From NCBI RefSeq assembly GCF_011405515.1, contig NZ_AP022671.1:2356001-2420000 (forward strand): a stretch of 64,000 bases of DNA. Direction: 5' to 3'. Made by a program: the position numbers and the translations under genes. The DNA comes from Nitrospira sp. KM1 (GTDB taxonomy: Bacteria; Nitrospirota; Nitrospiria; Nitrospirales; Nitrospiraceae). The notes under the pieces were generated by a model. That model made no database searches and had not been told where the DNA came from. It saw only the letters and a list, made by a program, of their open reading frames with translations. Below are positions 44,365 to 52,324 of the stretch, one piece after another (the stretch's first letter is position 1; every line of letters starts with the position of its first letter).

Positions 44365-45648
44365 ATGAACACCTCGCGGTCCCGCAAGCTTTTTGAAGAA
44401 GCCCAACGACTCATTCCTGGTGGCGTCAATAGCCCAGTTCGAGCATTTCGATCAGTCGGAGGACAGCCTCGCTTCATCGCACACGCCAAAGGATCAAAAC
44501 TTTACGATGTGGATGGAAATACCTACATCGACTATGTCCTATCGTGGGGACCGATGATTCTTGGACATGCCAATGCCTCTATCGTCAGTGCCATCAGAAA
44601 ATCAGCCACCCGTGGAACCAGCTACGGAGCGCCGACTCAACTGGAAGTCACCCTTGCGAAGATGATCCGGCAGGCGTTTCCGTCCATGGAGAAAATTCGC
44701 CTGGTCAGCTCCGGCACGGAAGCGGTGATGAGCGCCATCCGTGTTGCCCGCGGTTTTACAAAACGAGATGGCGTGTTGAAATTCGAAGGCTGCTACCACG
44801 GTCACAGCGATTACCTCTTAGCAAAAGCGGGATCAGGGTTGGCCACGCTCGGGATCCCCGATTCGCTCGGGGTACCGGCGGATTTTGCGAAACACACTCT
44901 GACAGCGCCCTATAATGATATCCAAAGCGTCGAGCAGATCATCAGACAGCATGGGAAACAGTTGGCATGCATTATCCTCGAGCCGGTGGCAGGAAATATG
45001 GGTGTCGTGCCTCCAGCTGAAGGCTTTTTGCAGAACCTCCGGCGTCTCGCCACGGAGAACGATATTCTGCTCATCTTCGATGAAGTCATATCGGGTTTCC
45101 GCGTTCATTACGGAGGAGCGCAACGTCTCTACGGCGTACCGCCCGATTTAACCGTGTTGGGGAAGATTATCGGAGGAGGTTTACCGGTCGGAGCCTACGG
45201 CGGGCGTCAGGACATCATGGACCTCATCGCGCCATCCGGCCCTGTTTACCAGGCAGGGACCTTGTCCGGCAATCCTCTTGCTGTCACTGCGGGTATCGCC
45301 ACGCTCACCCGTCTGAAGCAACCGGGGGTGTATAGGAAACTTGAGGTAGCCGCAAGAGTTCTGGCAAAAGGTCTCGGTGATGCGGCTAAGAAGGCGGGGA
45401 TTCCTCTCGTTCAGACACGCGTCGGATCGATGATGACGGCCTTCTTCACCTCAGGGCCTGTGACCGATTGGAATTCGGTGAAACAATCCGATACAAAACG
45501 TTACGGACAGTTTTTTCATAAGATGCTCGAGCAAAACGTATATCTGGCTCCTTCCCAATTCGAGGCGGCGTTTCTCTCGACGGCACATACGGCGTCGGAC
45601 ATCGAGAAAACCATCCGGGCCGCTCACACCGCGTTCAAGAGTCTGTAA
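44365..45648 (+). CDS. hemL: Glutamate-1-semialdehyde 2,1-aminomutase
   Basis: A 427-residue PLP enzyme that converts glutamate-1-semialdehyde to 5-aminolevulinate in haem/sirohaem synthesis. Family features are LFEEAQRLIPGGVNSPVRAF, SWGPMILGHANASIV, GTEAVMSAIRVARGFTKRD, FEGCYHGHSD, and ILIFDEVISGFR. The PLP Lys is in LGKIIGGGLPVGAYGG at about residue 266, and QAGTLSGNPLA is also typical. The ATG at 44365 is the expected N-terminus; a longer frame to 44293 is not needed. It is monocistronic, with a hairpin 40 bases after the stop. Confidence 0.97.
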   Translation: MNTSRSRKLFEEAQRLIPGGVNSPVRAFRSVGGQPRFIAHAKGSKLYDVDGNTYIDYVLSWGPMILGHANASIVSAIRKSATRGTSYGAPTQLEVTLAKMIRQAFPSMEKIRLVSSGTEAVMSAIRVARGFTKRDGVLKFEGCYHGHSDYLLAKAGSGLATLGIPDSLGVPADFAKHTLTAPYNDIQSVEQIIRQHGKQLACIILEPVAGNMGVVPPAEGFLQNLRRLATENDILLIFDEVISGFRVHYGGAQRLYGVPPDLTVLGKIIGGGLPVGAYGGRQDIMDLIAPSGPVYQAGTLSGNPLAVTAGIATLTRLKQPGVYRKLEVAARVLAKGLGDAAKKAGIPLVQTRVGSMMTAFFTSGPVTDWNSVKQSDTKRYGQFFHKMLEQNVYLAPSQFEAAFLSTAHTASDIEKTIRAAHTAFKSL

Positions 45649-45684
45649 TTATCTCCTCACGCCTAACGGACTCGATCATGCCGG

Positions 45685-45707
45685 CTTCCTGTAAAGGATA
45701 CAGGAAG
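45685..45707. terminator. Hairpin after hemL
   Basis: CTTCCTGTA at 45685-45693 and TACAGGAAG at 45699-45707 form a perfect 9-bp stem with a 5-base loop, 37 bases after the hemL stop. There is no U-tract, so it is a possible terminator or mRNA 3' end stabiliser. Confidence 0.45.
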
Positions 45708-45835
45708 GAATAAATAGATACACTAGCACGACCTATGGCAGGGAAAACGCTCTAGGCATCCTCAGACCGGAAGAATGCGATAGTGACGTCAGACGCATAG
45801 AGCAGGCTCAACAAGGGTAACTGGCGAGTCATTCA

Positions 45836-46066
45836 CTACTCATCGTCCTCGTCGTCAGTATCAAGGGCCTCTTGCCGCTTCTGTTCTTCCATCGCGTTAT
45901 GAAGCAGCATCCGTATAAACATTGAATACAGCGAACCTTTTTCCAGCGTTCCGCCTGGAGGAATGGCAATTTTACCTTCCTTGATCATCTTGTCCATCCA
46001 GACCTTCTGATCTGGGGCAATCAAGATGGGAATTTCAACAAGTCCTACCCGCCCAAACATTTCCAT
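45836..46066 (-). CDS. Small acidic-tailed protein, function unknown
   Basis: A 76-residue protein starting MEMFGRVGLVEIPILIAPDQ, then KVWMDKMIKEGKIAIPPGGT and ending with an acidic tail (EALDTDDEDDE). It is conserved-looking and has an excellent ribosome binding site (GGAGG 7 bases before the ATG). The family is not recognised. It lies convergent with hemL, with about 190 bases between. Confidence 0.7.
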   Translation of the reverse strand: MEMFGRVGLVEIPILIAPDQKVWMDKMIKEGKIAIPPGGTLEKGSLYSMFIRMLLHNAMEEQKRQEALDTDDEDDE

Positions 46067-46150
46067 GGTGATTTCCTCCGATAATATGCCTTTATATGCT
46101 ATTCCAGCACGTCGTTTTCTTCCTTGTCAACTTCACCACAATGGCATGGC

Positions 46151-46537
46151 ATGTTCTCTGCTTTGTTTGCAGTCATGCAGCAGAGTTGTCCTTCAATAGT
46201 TCGAGCCATTATTTTGCTGACCGCCATTCATCTATCATCATGGCAGGTCGCCTTCGCACAGGCCTCGACGGCTCCTCCGTCCGACCTGGTAACGACACCT
46301 CTCTCTTCCTTACAAACCGACGGCCTCTCTTCGTGTGATCTGTGCAGAAGACCTGAAGGAAAACGGGGTAGTGATCTGAGGGCCAAGCGGCCACACCGGG
46401 AATCCCGCTTACCGCGCAATAAAAAGCCGGATGGCCTTTCTCATTCCCGAAACGGAGGGCTGAAGTCGCTGCCCCGTCATCCGATCTCTGATTCGGCTGA
46501 GGGGATGCCGTCCTCCTCTACCCTGCCGAAGGACTAG
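46151..46537 (+). CDS. Possible exported small protein
   Basis: The frame encodes a hydrophobic N-terminus (IVRAIILLTAIHLSSWQVAF, then AQASTAPPSD) that looks like a signal peptide, followed by a polar, low-complexity tail with one CDLC pair. ATGs at 46124, 46151 and 46175 are possible starts. No family and no clear ribosome binding site. It ends just before the inverted-repeat element. It might be a decayed gene. Confidence 0.4.
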   Translation: MFSALFAVMQQSCPSIVRAIILLTAIHLSSWQVAFAQASTAPPSDLVTTPLSSLQTDGLSSCDLCRRPEGKRGSDLRAKRPHRESRLPRNKKPDGLSHSRNGGLKSLPRHPISDSAEGMPSSSTLPKD

Positions 46538-46538
46538 C

Positions 46539-47188
46539 TAGCAGGATGTTGAAAAAGTCGCTCATGTCACCCGCCCGCCCGGACGTGCCAAGACACGTCT
46601 TCACCAGGCTTTGTTCTCGCGGGACACTGCCGCCTCACTATCTCGGCGGTGTTCACAGGCGTGCCGTGCCTTATTCGGCACGGCGTGAACCTCAGAGGCT
46701 CAGCGTACGGCACGGGTACGAGCGGCTTGGGCCGCTCGGGGCGGCGGGTGAGACCCGGGAAGACGACTGTTCCCACAGTCGGTGGGCGGGCGGGTGAGAC
46801 CTGGGAAAACGACTGTCCCCGCAGTCGGTGGGCGGGCGGGTGAGACCTGGGAAAACGACTGTCCCCGCAGTCGGTGGGCGGGCGGGTGAGAAAGGATACG
46901 CTTCGCCTCAAGACACTGGGCGCTCACCGACTCGCGCCCGTCCGCAAACGTGACGCTCATTATTCTTCGCGCCGCGGACCTCGCTGCGGCCTTGCCCGCG
47001 GAGCGGCGCGTTGCGGGATGACGATTGCAAAGCAATCGGTGGGTGGGAGGGTGGAAATGGAATCGTCGGGGCGGGTGGGTGAAAAAAGACGTCTTTTTGA
47101 ACATCCTGTGAGTTCTTCCGATCCAATCAGCGATCATACCCGGCTCTGTGTTTTCCGGGGTCCAAAACAGTTTTTCAACAGCCTGCTA
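46539..47188. repeat. 650-bp inverted-repeat element of the Nitrospira dispersed type
   Basis: TAGCAGGATGTTGAAAAAG at 46539-46557 is the inverted copy of the right end at 47170-47188 (reverse complement TAGCAGGCTGTTGAAAAAC, two mismatches in 19). A second, inner right end (CTTTTTGAACATCCTG at 47093-47108) also pairs with the left end. The interior is G/C-rich, codes for nothing recognisable and holds a tandem repeat. It looks like a non-autonomous mobile element (MITE-like) or a nested pair of them. The name and family resemblance are from memory of Nitrospira genomes. Confidence 0.65.
46746..46883. repeat. Three tandem 46-bp units, each with a hairpin
   Basis: Units start at 46746, 46792 and 46838 and are 46 bases long; the second and third are identical and the first differs at a few positions. 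Each starts GGGTGAGACC and carries CGACTG...CAGTCG, an inverted repeat that would fold as a 6-bp stem. The third unit is followed by a partial copy start (GGGTGAGAAAGG). The repeat is uninterrupted, so it is not a CRISPR array. Confidence 0.85.
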
Positions 47189-47276
47189 TCCACTTGTTGA
47201 TGTATGAACAGCCGCCAGCGGATCGAAGGTAGTATCCATCCAGATTGGGTGGGAAGAGAGACAGGAGAACAACGCT

Positions 47277-47384
47277 TTACTTTTTCTTCTTATCCGACGG
47301 ACTTTCAGAAAACAGCAGCCAACCCAGAACGATGAATCCGATGGCGACGCCGGTAATGGCAAGCCAGGTACCAAGTTTATCCAT
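47277..47384 (-). CDS. 35-residue single-span membrane protein
   Basis: A short gene not reported by length-limited calling. It encodes MDKLGTWLAITGVAIGFIVL then GWLLFSESPSDKKKK: one membrane helix with a lysine-rich C-terminus. AAGGAA lies 6 bases before its ATG at 47384, inside the last codons of the preceding thioesterase gene, and the two genes overlap by 8 bases. This suggests translational coupling. The topology predicts a cytoplasmic tail. Function unknown. Confidence 0.7.
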   Translation of the reverse strand: MDKLGTWLAITGVAIGFIVLGWLLFSESPSDKKKK

Positions 47385-47814
47385 CTGCAGTTCCTTTCAC
47401 CCTCGAATCTAGCGCGGTGAAGATGGATTTGTCGAGACGCTTGACCTTCCCATTTTTCCCGGTGACGGCCAGTCGGGCTGATCCGGTCACCACGACATGC
47501 CCGTCGGATTTATCCCTTACAACGTGATTGATCCAGAACGAGGCTGCCGTAATCTCTGAAATGGTCGTCTCCACGAGAAGCGTGTCCCCGTAACGCGCCG
47601 GAGATTGATAGCTCAGTTCAGCCCGGACGACGACGAACATCGTGTCTTCGTCCATCAATGTTCTGACGGACAGCCCTCGCGACTCGAGAAACTCAGTCCG
47701 CGCACGTTCAAAGTACCTGAGATAGTTCGCGTAATAGACCACTCCACCGCAATCGGTGTCTTCATAATAAATCCTGATTTCCATGTGGTCTCGGAGGTCC
47801 CCAATACCGCTCAT
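47377..47814 (-). CDS. ybgC: YbgC-type acyl-CoA thioesterase
   Basis: A 145-residue hot-dog-fold thioesterase. The family core is IRIYYEDTDCGGVVYYANYL, then RYFERARTEFLESRGLSVRT, with the catalytic Asp in YEDTD, and FVVVRAELSYQSPARYGD in the second half. YbgC proteins are linked to envelope/lipid metabolism and often to the Tol-Pal system. ATGs at 47814 and 47784 are both possible. It overlaps the small membrane protein downstream, and lies about 90 bases downstream of the CARF protein on the same strand. Confidence 0.9.
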   Translation of the reverse strand: MSGIGDLRDHMEIRIYYEDTDCGGVVYYANYLRYFERARTEFLESRGLSVRTLMDEDTMFVVVRAELSYQSPARYGDTLLVETTISEITAASFWINHVVRDKSDGHVVVTGSARLAVTGKNGKVKRLDKSIFTALDSRVKGTADG

Positions 47815-47907
47815 GGAGCGAGCCGGCCATCCATGAGATCAAAGGATCATGCGCAGGACCTCGGATTAATTACACACGAACCGCGCTCCCGACAGACCGG
47901 TCCCTGT

Positions 47908-49164
47908 CTAGAGTTTCAACACAGGAAATTTCGGCAATGATACGTCTTGAACACCGGTCAATTTAACAGCAAGGTCATAGAGCTGCTGGACCCGCTCGCT
48001 TTTGACTCCTTCAAATCCATGGCCTAATACGGCATGATTTACTGCGTCCAGCATGGGCTTCATCAGAGGCCACAAACGATTGAACGACTGGCCCGTCGGA
48101 TCGCCCAGTTCAGATAATGCCCGCCATTGCGCCGTCAGAGGCAATTGAAATTTACCATCAATGTCGCTGACATAACTTTTGCGACAGAGATCCTGCATGC
48201 CGGCCGGCAGCTGCTCGGGCTGTGCATCCCAAGTCTTGATGCGATGCCGTTTGAACAGTTGCCACTGCGAGAAGGCCTCGAGCGCTCGGACAAGCGAACG
48301 CATCGCTATTTCCGAATCCCCGGCCATCCGTAATCTTCGCTGGCAATAGGCCAATAGGTCGAGGGCGAGAAACTCCTTCACCTCGGCCGGATCAAGAACG
48401 AGCTTTTCCAAGAATCCGGTATTGGCTTTGACGGATGGAAGGACGTCCTTGAGTTCGGGCGGACCTCCGAACAACGCGGCCATTTCCAGCGCCTTGGATG
48501 CCGCTTTGAGCTTGTCCCATGCCGGCCGATGCTGGAGCCGGTCCCAGAAGTGATAGCCTTCGGCCAGATCAGCCAGGGCGTGATACAGAGGCTTGAGTCC
48601 TCCGCTCACCCGCGATTCGATGTGACGAAATACGGAACCTGCCGCGTGATAGTCACCTGCATTAAATAACTCGCTACCCTCCCGACGAGCGGTTTGCGAC
48701 GCCTCGTCCCACGGATTCGTCTGAATCCAGGTTTCCCGACTTTCTCCAGATGTCACGGACTCCCCATCCCGCCCGTCCACCATGCCCGCCAGGGATACGA
48801 TGCGGGAGGTAAATGGCATGGTGACGATCGCCAAGGCTGCCGCCATTGCCGGGGTGGCGCCGGTAAGGTCCACGACGAGGGAGCCCGGATCGATCCCCCA
48901 GTGCCGCAACAGTCCCGGAATGGATCGAGCCACATGCTGATAACACTCTGGGAAGCTCGTCGTATCCGCCAGGGCGATCCAGTCCCACCGTCGAGGCATC
49001 CGTGTAATCTGCGGCTGCAAGTCGCGTTCGACGGAAGGCTTGGCTGACTCCGGCAGAACAAAACACAGCGAGTCCGGCGACAGGCGATTGATTGAGCGCA
49101 CGGCCGGGGCCAGATCGTCCGTGAGGGTCACGATAAGAGCGCCCGCTGGTAGATCGGAAACCAT
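47908..49164 (-). CDS. CARF-HEPN protein of the TIGR02710 CRISPR-associated type
   Basis: A 418-residue protein. The first 130 residues look like a CARF (cyclic-oligonucleotide-sensing Rossmann) domain: GALIVTLTDDLAPAVRSINR and VVDLTGATPAMAAALAIVTM, where relatives have TGGTKPM. The remainder is the helical Cas02710-type region (GSELFNAGDYHAAGSVFRHI, LVRALEAFSQWQLFKRH) ending in a HEPN-like motif. Where active relatives have R-x6-H, here it is VNHAVLGHG (Val375 to His382), so the catalytic Arg is replaced. No cas genes or CRISPR array are in the window. Probably an orphan signalling receptor, with RNase activity doubtful. The family call is from motif memory. Confidence 0.82.
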   Translation of the reverse strand: MVSDLPAGALIVTLTDDLAPAVRSINRLSPDSLCFVLPESAKPSVERDLQPQITRMPRRWDWIALADTTSFPECYQHVARSIPGLLRHWGIDPGSLVVDLTGATPAMAAALAIVTMPFTSRIVSLAGMVDGRDGESVTSGESRETWIQTNPWDEASQTARREGSELFNAGDYHAAGSVFRHIESRVSGGLKPLYHALADLAEGYHFWDRLQHRPAWDKLKAASKALEMAALFGGPPELKDVLPSVKANTGFLEKLVLDPAEVKEFLALDLLAYCQRRLRMAGDSEIAMRSLVRALEAFSQWQLFKRHRIKTWDAQPEQLPAGMQDLCRKSYVSDIDGKFQLPLTAQWRALSELGDPTGQSFNRLWPLMKPMLDAVNHAVLGHGFEGVKSERVQQLYDLAVKLTGVQDVSLPKFPVLKL

Positions 49165-49218
49165 TTCAGACGGATCATAGCACGGCGATCAGACAAAAGC
49201 TGTTCAGCACCGGCCTGC

Positions 49219-49247
49219 TTGACGGTCCTGGGAAAGGCGCTTAGACT
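49219..49247 (+). promoter_or_regulatory. Likely sigma-70 promoter of nfeD
   Basis: TTGACG at 49219-49224 and TAGACT at 49242-49247 are 17 bases apart. The nfeD ATG is about 49 bases beyond, with GAGG 7 bases before it. The promoter would drive nfeD and the stomatin-like gene. Confidence 0.5.
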
Positions 49248-49295
49248 CCGCTCGGAAACCCGTGCGGCGACACTGAAGACTCGCGAGGCCTTTCG

Positions 49296-49730
49296 ATGAT
49301 CTGGTGGTACTGGATGGTACTGGGTCTGGTGCTGTTCGGTGCAGAAATGACGACTCCGGGAGGATTCTACATGATCTTCTTCGGACTATCGGCCATCGCC
49401 ATCGGCACACTGGGAGGACTCGACCTTGTGGTGACCGATTGGCTGCAATGGCTATTGTTCTCGGTCATTGCCGTCGCCTCTCTCCTCCTCTTTCGCGGGC
49501 CGCTCATGGAACGGATCAAACCTACTACTGAACGATCGTCCCGGATCGATTCGTTGGTGGGAGAAATTGCCGTTTCGCTCGCTCCGCTGGGAACGGGGGA
49601 AACGGGAAAAGCCGAATTGCGCGGTACCACATGGAACGTCAAAAATATCGGACCGACGACGCTCGGTAAAGGACAGCGAGGACGGGTGGCACAGGTGGAC
49701 GGTCTCACGCTGTTGATTACTGCCGAATAA
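49296..49730 (+). CDS. NfeD-like membrane protein
   Basis: A 144-residue protein with three to four N-terminal helices (WYWMVLGLVLFGAEMTTPGG, then MIFFGLSAIAIGTLGG) and a C-terminal OB-fold NfeD domain (GEIAVSLAPLGTGETGKAEL, RGTTWNV, KGQRGRVAQVDGLTLLIT). NfeD proteins partner with SPFH/stomatin proteins in membrane microdomains; here the stomatin-like gene follows 40 bases later. It is the short NfeD form without the ClpP-like protease domain. Confidence 0.93.
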   Translation: MIWWYWMVLGLVLFGAEMTTPGGFYMIFFGLSAIAIGTLGGLDLVVTDWLQWLLFSVIAVASLLLFRGPLMERIKPTTERSSRIDSLVGEIAVSLAPLGTGETGKAELRGTTWNVKNIGPTTLGKGQRGRVAQVDGLTLLITAE

Positions 49731-49770
49731 CACATGCTCTTGTGACGCGCACATGATGGAGGATGGTGGT

Positions 49771-50709
49771 ATGCCAGGTGGATTTCTCGTCGTACTCATT
49801 CTCGCCCTGCTGGTTCTATACGTCATCGCCAAAACCGCCGTCGTCGTTCCACAACAAAGCGCCTACGTGGTCGAGCGGCTGGGGAAATACTCCGCCACGC
49901 TCGATGCAGGCTTCCATATCCTGCTGCCCTTCGTCGATACGATCCGATACAAGCACTCCTTAAAGGAAATGGCTGTCGACATTCCTGAACAGGTCTGCAT
50001 CACTCGCGACAACGTGCAGGTGTCGGTGGACGGGGTGCTGTACTTGAAGGTGCTCAATCCCGAGCGGGCATCGTACGGAATTCATGATTATCACTTTGCG
50101 CTCTCGCAACTGGCGCAAACGACGCTTCGGAGCGAAATCGGCAAGATCGAGTTGGACCGCACATTCGAAGAACGTACCAATATCAATATCCAGGTCGTCA
50201 ATGAGCTGGACAAAGCATCCGAGCCCTGGGGCGTCAAAGTCCTCCGCTACGAAATCAAGAACATCACCCCTCCCAAAGACGTCCTGAACGCCATGGAGAA
50301 GCAGATGCGGGCGGAACGGGAAAAGCGCGCGTTGATTCTCACGTCCGAAGGCGCGCGGGACGCCGCCATCAATCAGGCCGAGGGTGAGAAGCAACAGGTG
50401 ATCAAAGCCTCGGAAGCGAAGAAACAGCAACAGATCAACGAGGCCGAAGGAGCCGCCGCCGCAATCCTGGCCATTGCCCAGGCCACGTCTGAAGGACTGC
50501 GCAAGGTTGCCGAATCCATCCGCGTTCCCGGAGGGGAGGAGGCCGTGCAATTGCGTGTGGCTGAACAATACATTTCAAAGTTCGGCGAGCTCGCGAAATC
50601 CACGAACACCCTGGTCTTGCCCGCCAGTGTTTCCGACGTCGGATCCATGATCGCCTTGGCCATGAACGCGGTCCGTCAATCCTCCCGTTCGAACCCGTCG
50701 AAGACGTAA
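49771..50709 (+). CDS. SPFH/band 7 stomatin-like protein (QmcA type)
   Basis: A 312-residue membrane protein. After one N-terminal helix (GFLVVLILALLVLYVIAKTA) comes the band-7 domain: VVVPQQSAYVVERLGKYSAT, LPFVDTIRYKHSLKEMAVDI and VQVSVDGVLYLKV, then the coiled coil KQMRAEREKRALILTSEGAR and a C-terminal hydrophobic ASVSDVGSMIAL. It forms membrane scaffolds with NfeD. The ATG at 49771 is favoured since GGAGG lies about 9 bases before it; 49753 would overlap that site. Confidence 0.95.
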   Translation: MPGGFLVVLILALLVLYVIAKTAVVVPQQSAYVVERLGKYSATLDAGFHILLPFVDTIRYKHSLKEMAVDIPEQVCITRDNVQVSVDGVLYLKVLNPERASYGIHDYHFALSQLAQTTLRSEIGKIELDRTFEERTNINIQVVNELDKASEPWGVKVLRYEIKNITPPKDVLNAMEKQMRAEREKRALILTSEGARDAAINQAEGEKQQVIKASEAKKQQQINEAEGAAAAILAIAQATSEGLRKVAESIRVPGGEEAVQLRVAEQYISKFGELAKSTNTLVLPASVSDVGSMIALAMNAVRQSSRSNPSKT

Positions 50710-50724
50710 CCACGGCCGTGCGGT

Positions 50725-50753
50725 TTGACAGCACCGCGCGCCTTCAATAGAAT
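50725..50753 (+). promoter_or_regulatory. Strong sigma-70 promoter of gmhA
   Basis: TTGACA at 50725-50730 (perfect -35) and TAGAAT at 50748-50753 are exactly 17 bases apart. The gmhA ATG starts 8 bases after the -10, at about the expected transcription start, so the mRNA would be leaderless or nearly so. Confidence 0.7.
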
Positions 50754-50760
50754 TCGCGCC

Positions 50761-51339
50761 ATGAACGATGTTGTCCTCGCCGCATTTACGGAAAGTGCTT
50801 CCGTCAAGACACAGTTCGCCCGTGAACAGGCCGATCGAATTCTTCAGGCGGCAAAGACGATCTCCGCGGCGTTTCGCGACGGGAGAAAAGTCTTGCTGTT
50901 CGGGAACGGAGGCAGCGCCACGGATGCGGCCCACATTGCCGCAGAGTTTGTCGGCCGTTACAAGCGCGAGCGTCATCCGCTTCCCGCCATCGCATTGGCG
51001 ACCGACATCGCCGCAATCACGTGTATCGCCAATGATTACGGATTCGACGAGTTGTTCGCCAGACAGGTCCGTGCGCACGGGCAACGGGGCGACATCGCGA
51101 TCGCCATCAGCACGAGCGGGAACTCGCCGAACGTGTTGAAGGGCGTCGAGGCGGCCGCGGTCGCAGGTTTAACCACCATGGCCTGGACGGGAAGCAAGGG
51201 TCAAACACTCGCTGGGATGGTCACCTACCCCTTCATCGTTCCCTCGGCAGTCACCGCGCGGATTCAGGAGTGTCATATCACGCTGGGACACGTCTTCTGC
51301 GAATTGATCGAGGAAGAACTCCTTGACACCGCGTCCTGA
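50761..51339 (+). CDS. gmhA: Sedoheptulose-7-phosphate isomerase
   Basis: A 192-residue SIS-fold enzyme that makes D-glycero-D-manno-heptose 7-phosphate, the first step of LPS heptose synthesis. Hallmarks are KVLLFGNGGSATDAAHIAAE, ACAI-like IACIANDYGFDELFARQVRA, GDIAIAISTSGNSPNVLKGV and VPSAVTARIQECHITLGHVF with the zinc/active-site residues (Glu, His). The ATG sits right after the -10 box of its promoter. The deoxyhypusine-synthase-like gene overlaps its end by 17 bases. A matching adenylyltransferase is at 56138. Confidence 0.95.
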   Translation: MNDVVLAAFTESASVKTQFAREQADRILQAAKTISAAFRDGRKVLLFGNGGSATDAAHIAAEFVGRYKRERHPLPAIALATDIAAITCIANDYGFDELFARQVRAHGQRGDIAIAISTSGNSPNVLKGVEAAAVAGLTTMAWTGSKGQTLAGMVTYPFIVPSAVTARIQECHITLGHVFCELIEEELLDTAS

Positions 51340-52324
51340 TCGGCGTCGTCCCTCTCGTCCGACCCGAGGCCTGATCGCTCCGATCGACGTGACGGAGCTG
51401 AAAACCTATCCCCTGACAAGACGGCACAGCAAGGTGCGGATGACCGATTTCGCCACACCCTGGCGGCCTGGTGGAAGCTTTGACCGGTTTTACCGCTCGC
51501 TTCCCGATATCCTCGGTGTGAAAACGTTGCGCGCCGTGGCGGCGGCCATCGCTCGGGCGCATCGAAACGGCAAACCCGTGATCGCGGGCTTGGGAGCGCA
51601 TGTCGTGAAGGTCGGCCTCTCGCCGGTTCTCGTGGATCTGTTGCGACGGAACATCATCACAGCGGTGGCTATGAACGGAGCGGGGATCATCCACGATTTC
51701 GAGTTGGCGCTCTCCGGACATACATCGGAGGAAGTTGACGCCGAAATCGATAGCGGTCGGTTCGGCATGGCGGAAGAAACGGGACGCATGATCAACGAAG
51801 CGATCGTTCAAGGCGCCGCGGACCGAGAAGGACTGGGGGAAGCGGTGGGTCGCTATATTAACCGACACAAGACCGTCTTTCGATACCGCGATACGAGCAT
51901 TCTCTCCATCGGAGCGCGGCTCGGCACTCCCGTCACCGTACATGTCGCGCTCGGGACTGACATCATTCACATGCATCCTTCCGCGGACGGCGCGGCAATC
52001 GGCACGACGTCGCTGTTCGATTTCCGTCGATTGGCCGCCGTTGTCGCCGGCATGGAGGGCGGCGTCTATCTCAATATCGGCTCGGCCGTCATTTTGCCGG
52101 AGGTGTTTCTGAAAACCGTATCTCTCGGGCGCAATTTGGGACGGAGCCTGTCCGACATCACGACCGTGAACATGGACTTCCTCTCCCATTATCGCCCGAT
52201 CACCAATGTCGTGCGGCGTCCCACGCAGAAAGGCGGCAAGGGGTACTCGCTGATCGGACACCATGAAATCATGGTGCCATTGCTGGCCGCCGCCGTCCAC
52301 GAAGAACTGGGATCGAGGCCATGA
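51323..52324 (+). CDS. Deoxyhypusine-synthase-like protein
   Basis: A 333-residue NAD-binding protein. The N-terminus has TYPLTRRHSKVRMTDFATPW; the body has KPVIAGLGAHVVKVGLSPVL, AVAMNGAGIIHDFELALSGH, SILSIGARLGTPVTVHVALG and a conserved tail HYRPITNVVRRPT and GHHEIMVPLLAAA. This follows the DHS-like family of bacteria, which lack the eIF5A substrate of true deoxyhypusine synthase, so its reaction is unknown. The TTG at 51323 is used because the conserved N-terminus begins upstream of the next ATG. It overlaps gmhA and the SprT-like gene, indicating an operon. Confidence 0.88.
   Translation: MTPRPDRRRPSRPTRGLIAPIDVTELKTYPLTRRHSKVRMTDFATPWRPGGSFDRFYRSLPDILGVKTLRAVAAAIARAHRNGKPVIAGLGAHVVKVGLSPVLVDLLRRNIITAVAMNGAGIIHDFELALSGHTSEEVDAEIDSGRFGMAEETGRMINEAIVQGAADREGLGEAVGRYINRHKTVFRYRDTSILSIGARLGTPVTVHVALGTDIIHMHPSADGAAIGTTSLFDFRRLAAVVAGMEGGVYLNIGSAVILPEVFLKTVSLGRNLGRSLSDITTVNMDFLSHYRPITNVVRRPTQKGGKGYSLIGHHEIMVPLLAAAVHEELGSRP

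Noticed and set aside
46746-46883. Three 46-bp repeats as a CRISPR array
   Set aside because: The units follow each other without unique spacers, each whole unit is repeated, and no cas genes are near. It is a tandem repeat inside an inverted-repeat element.
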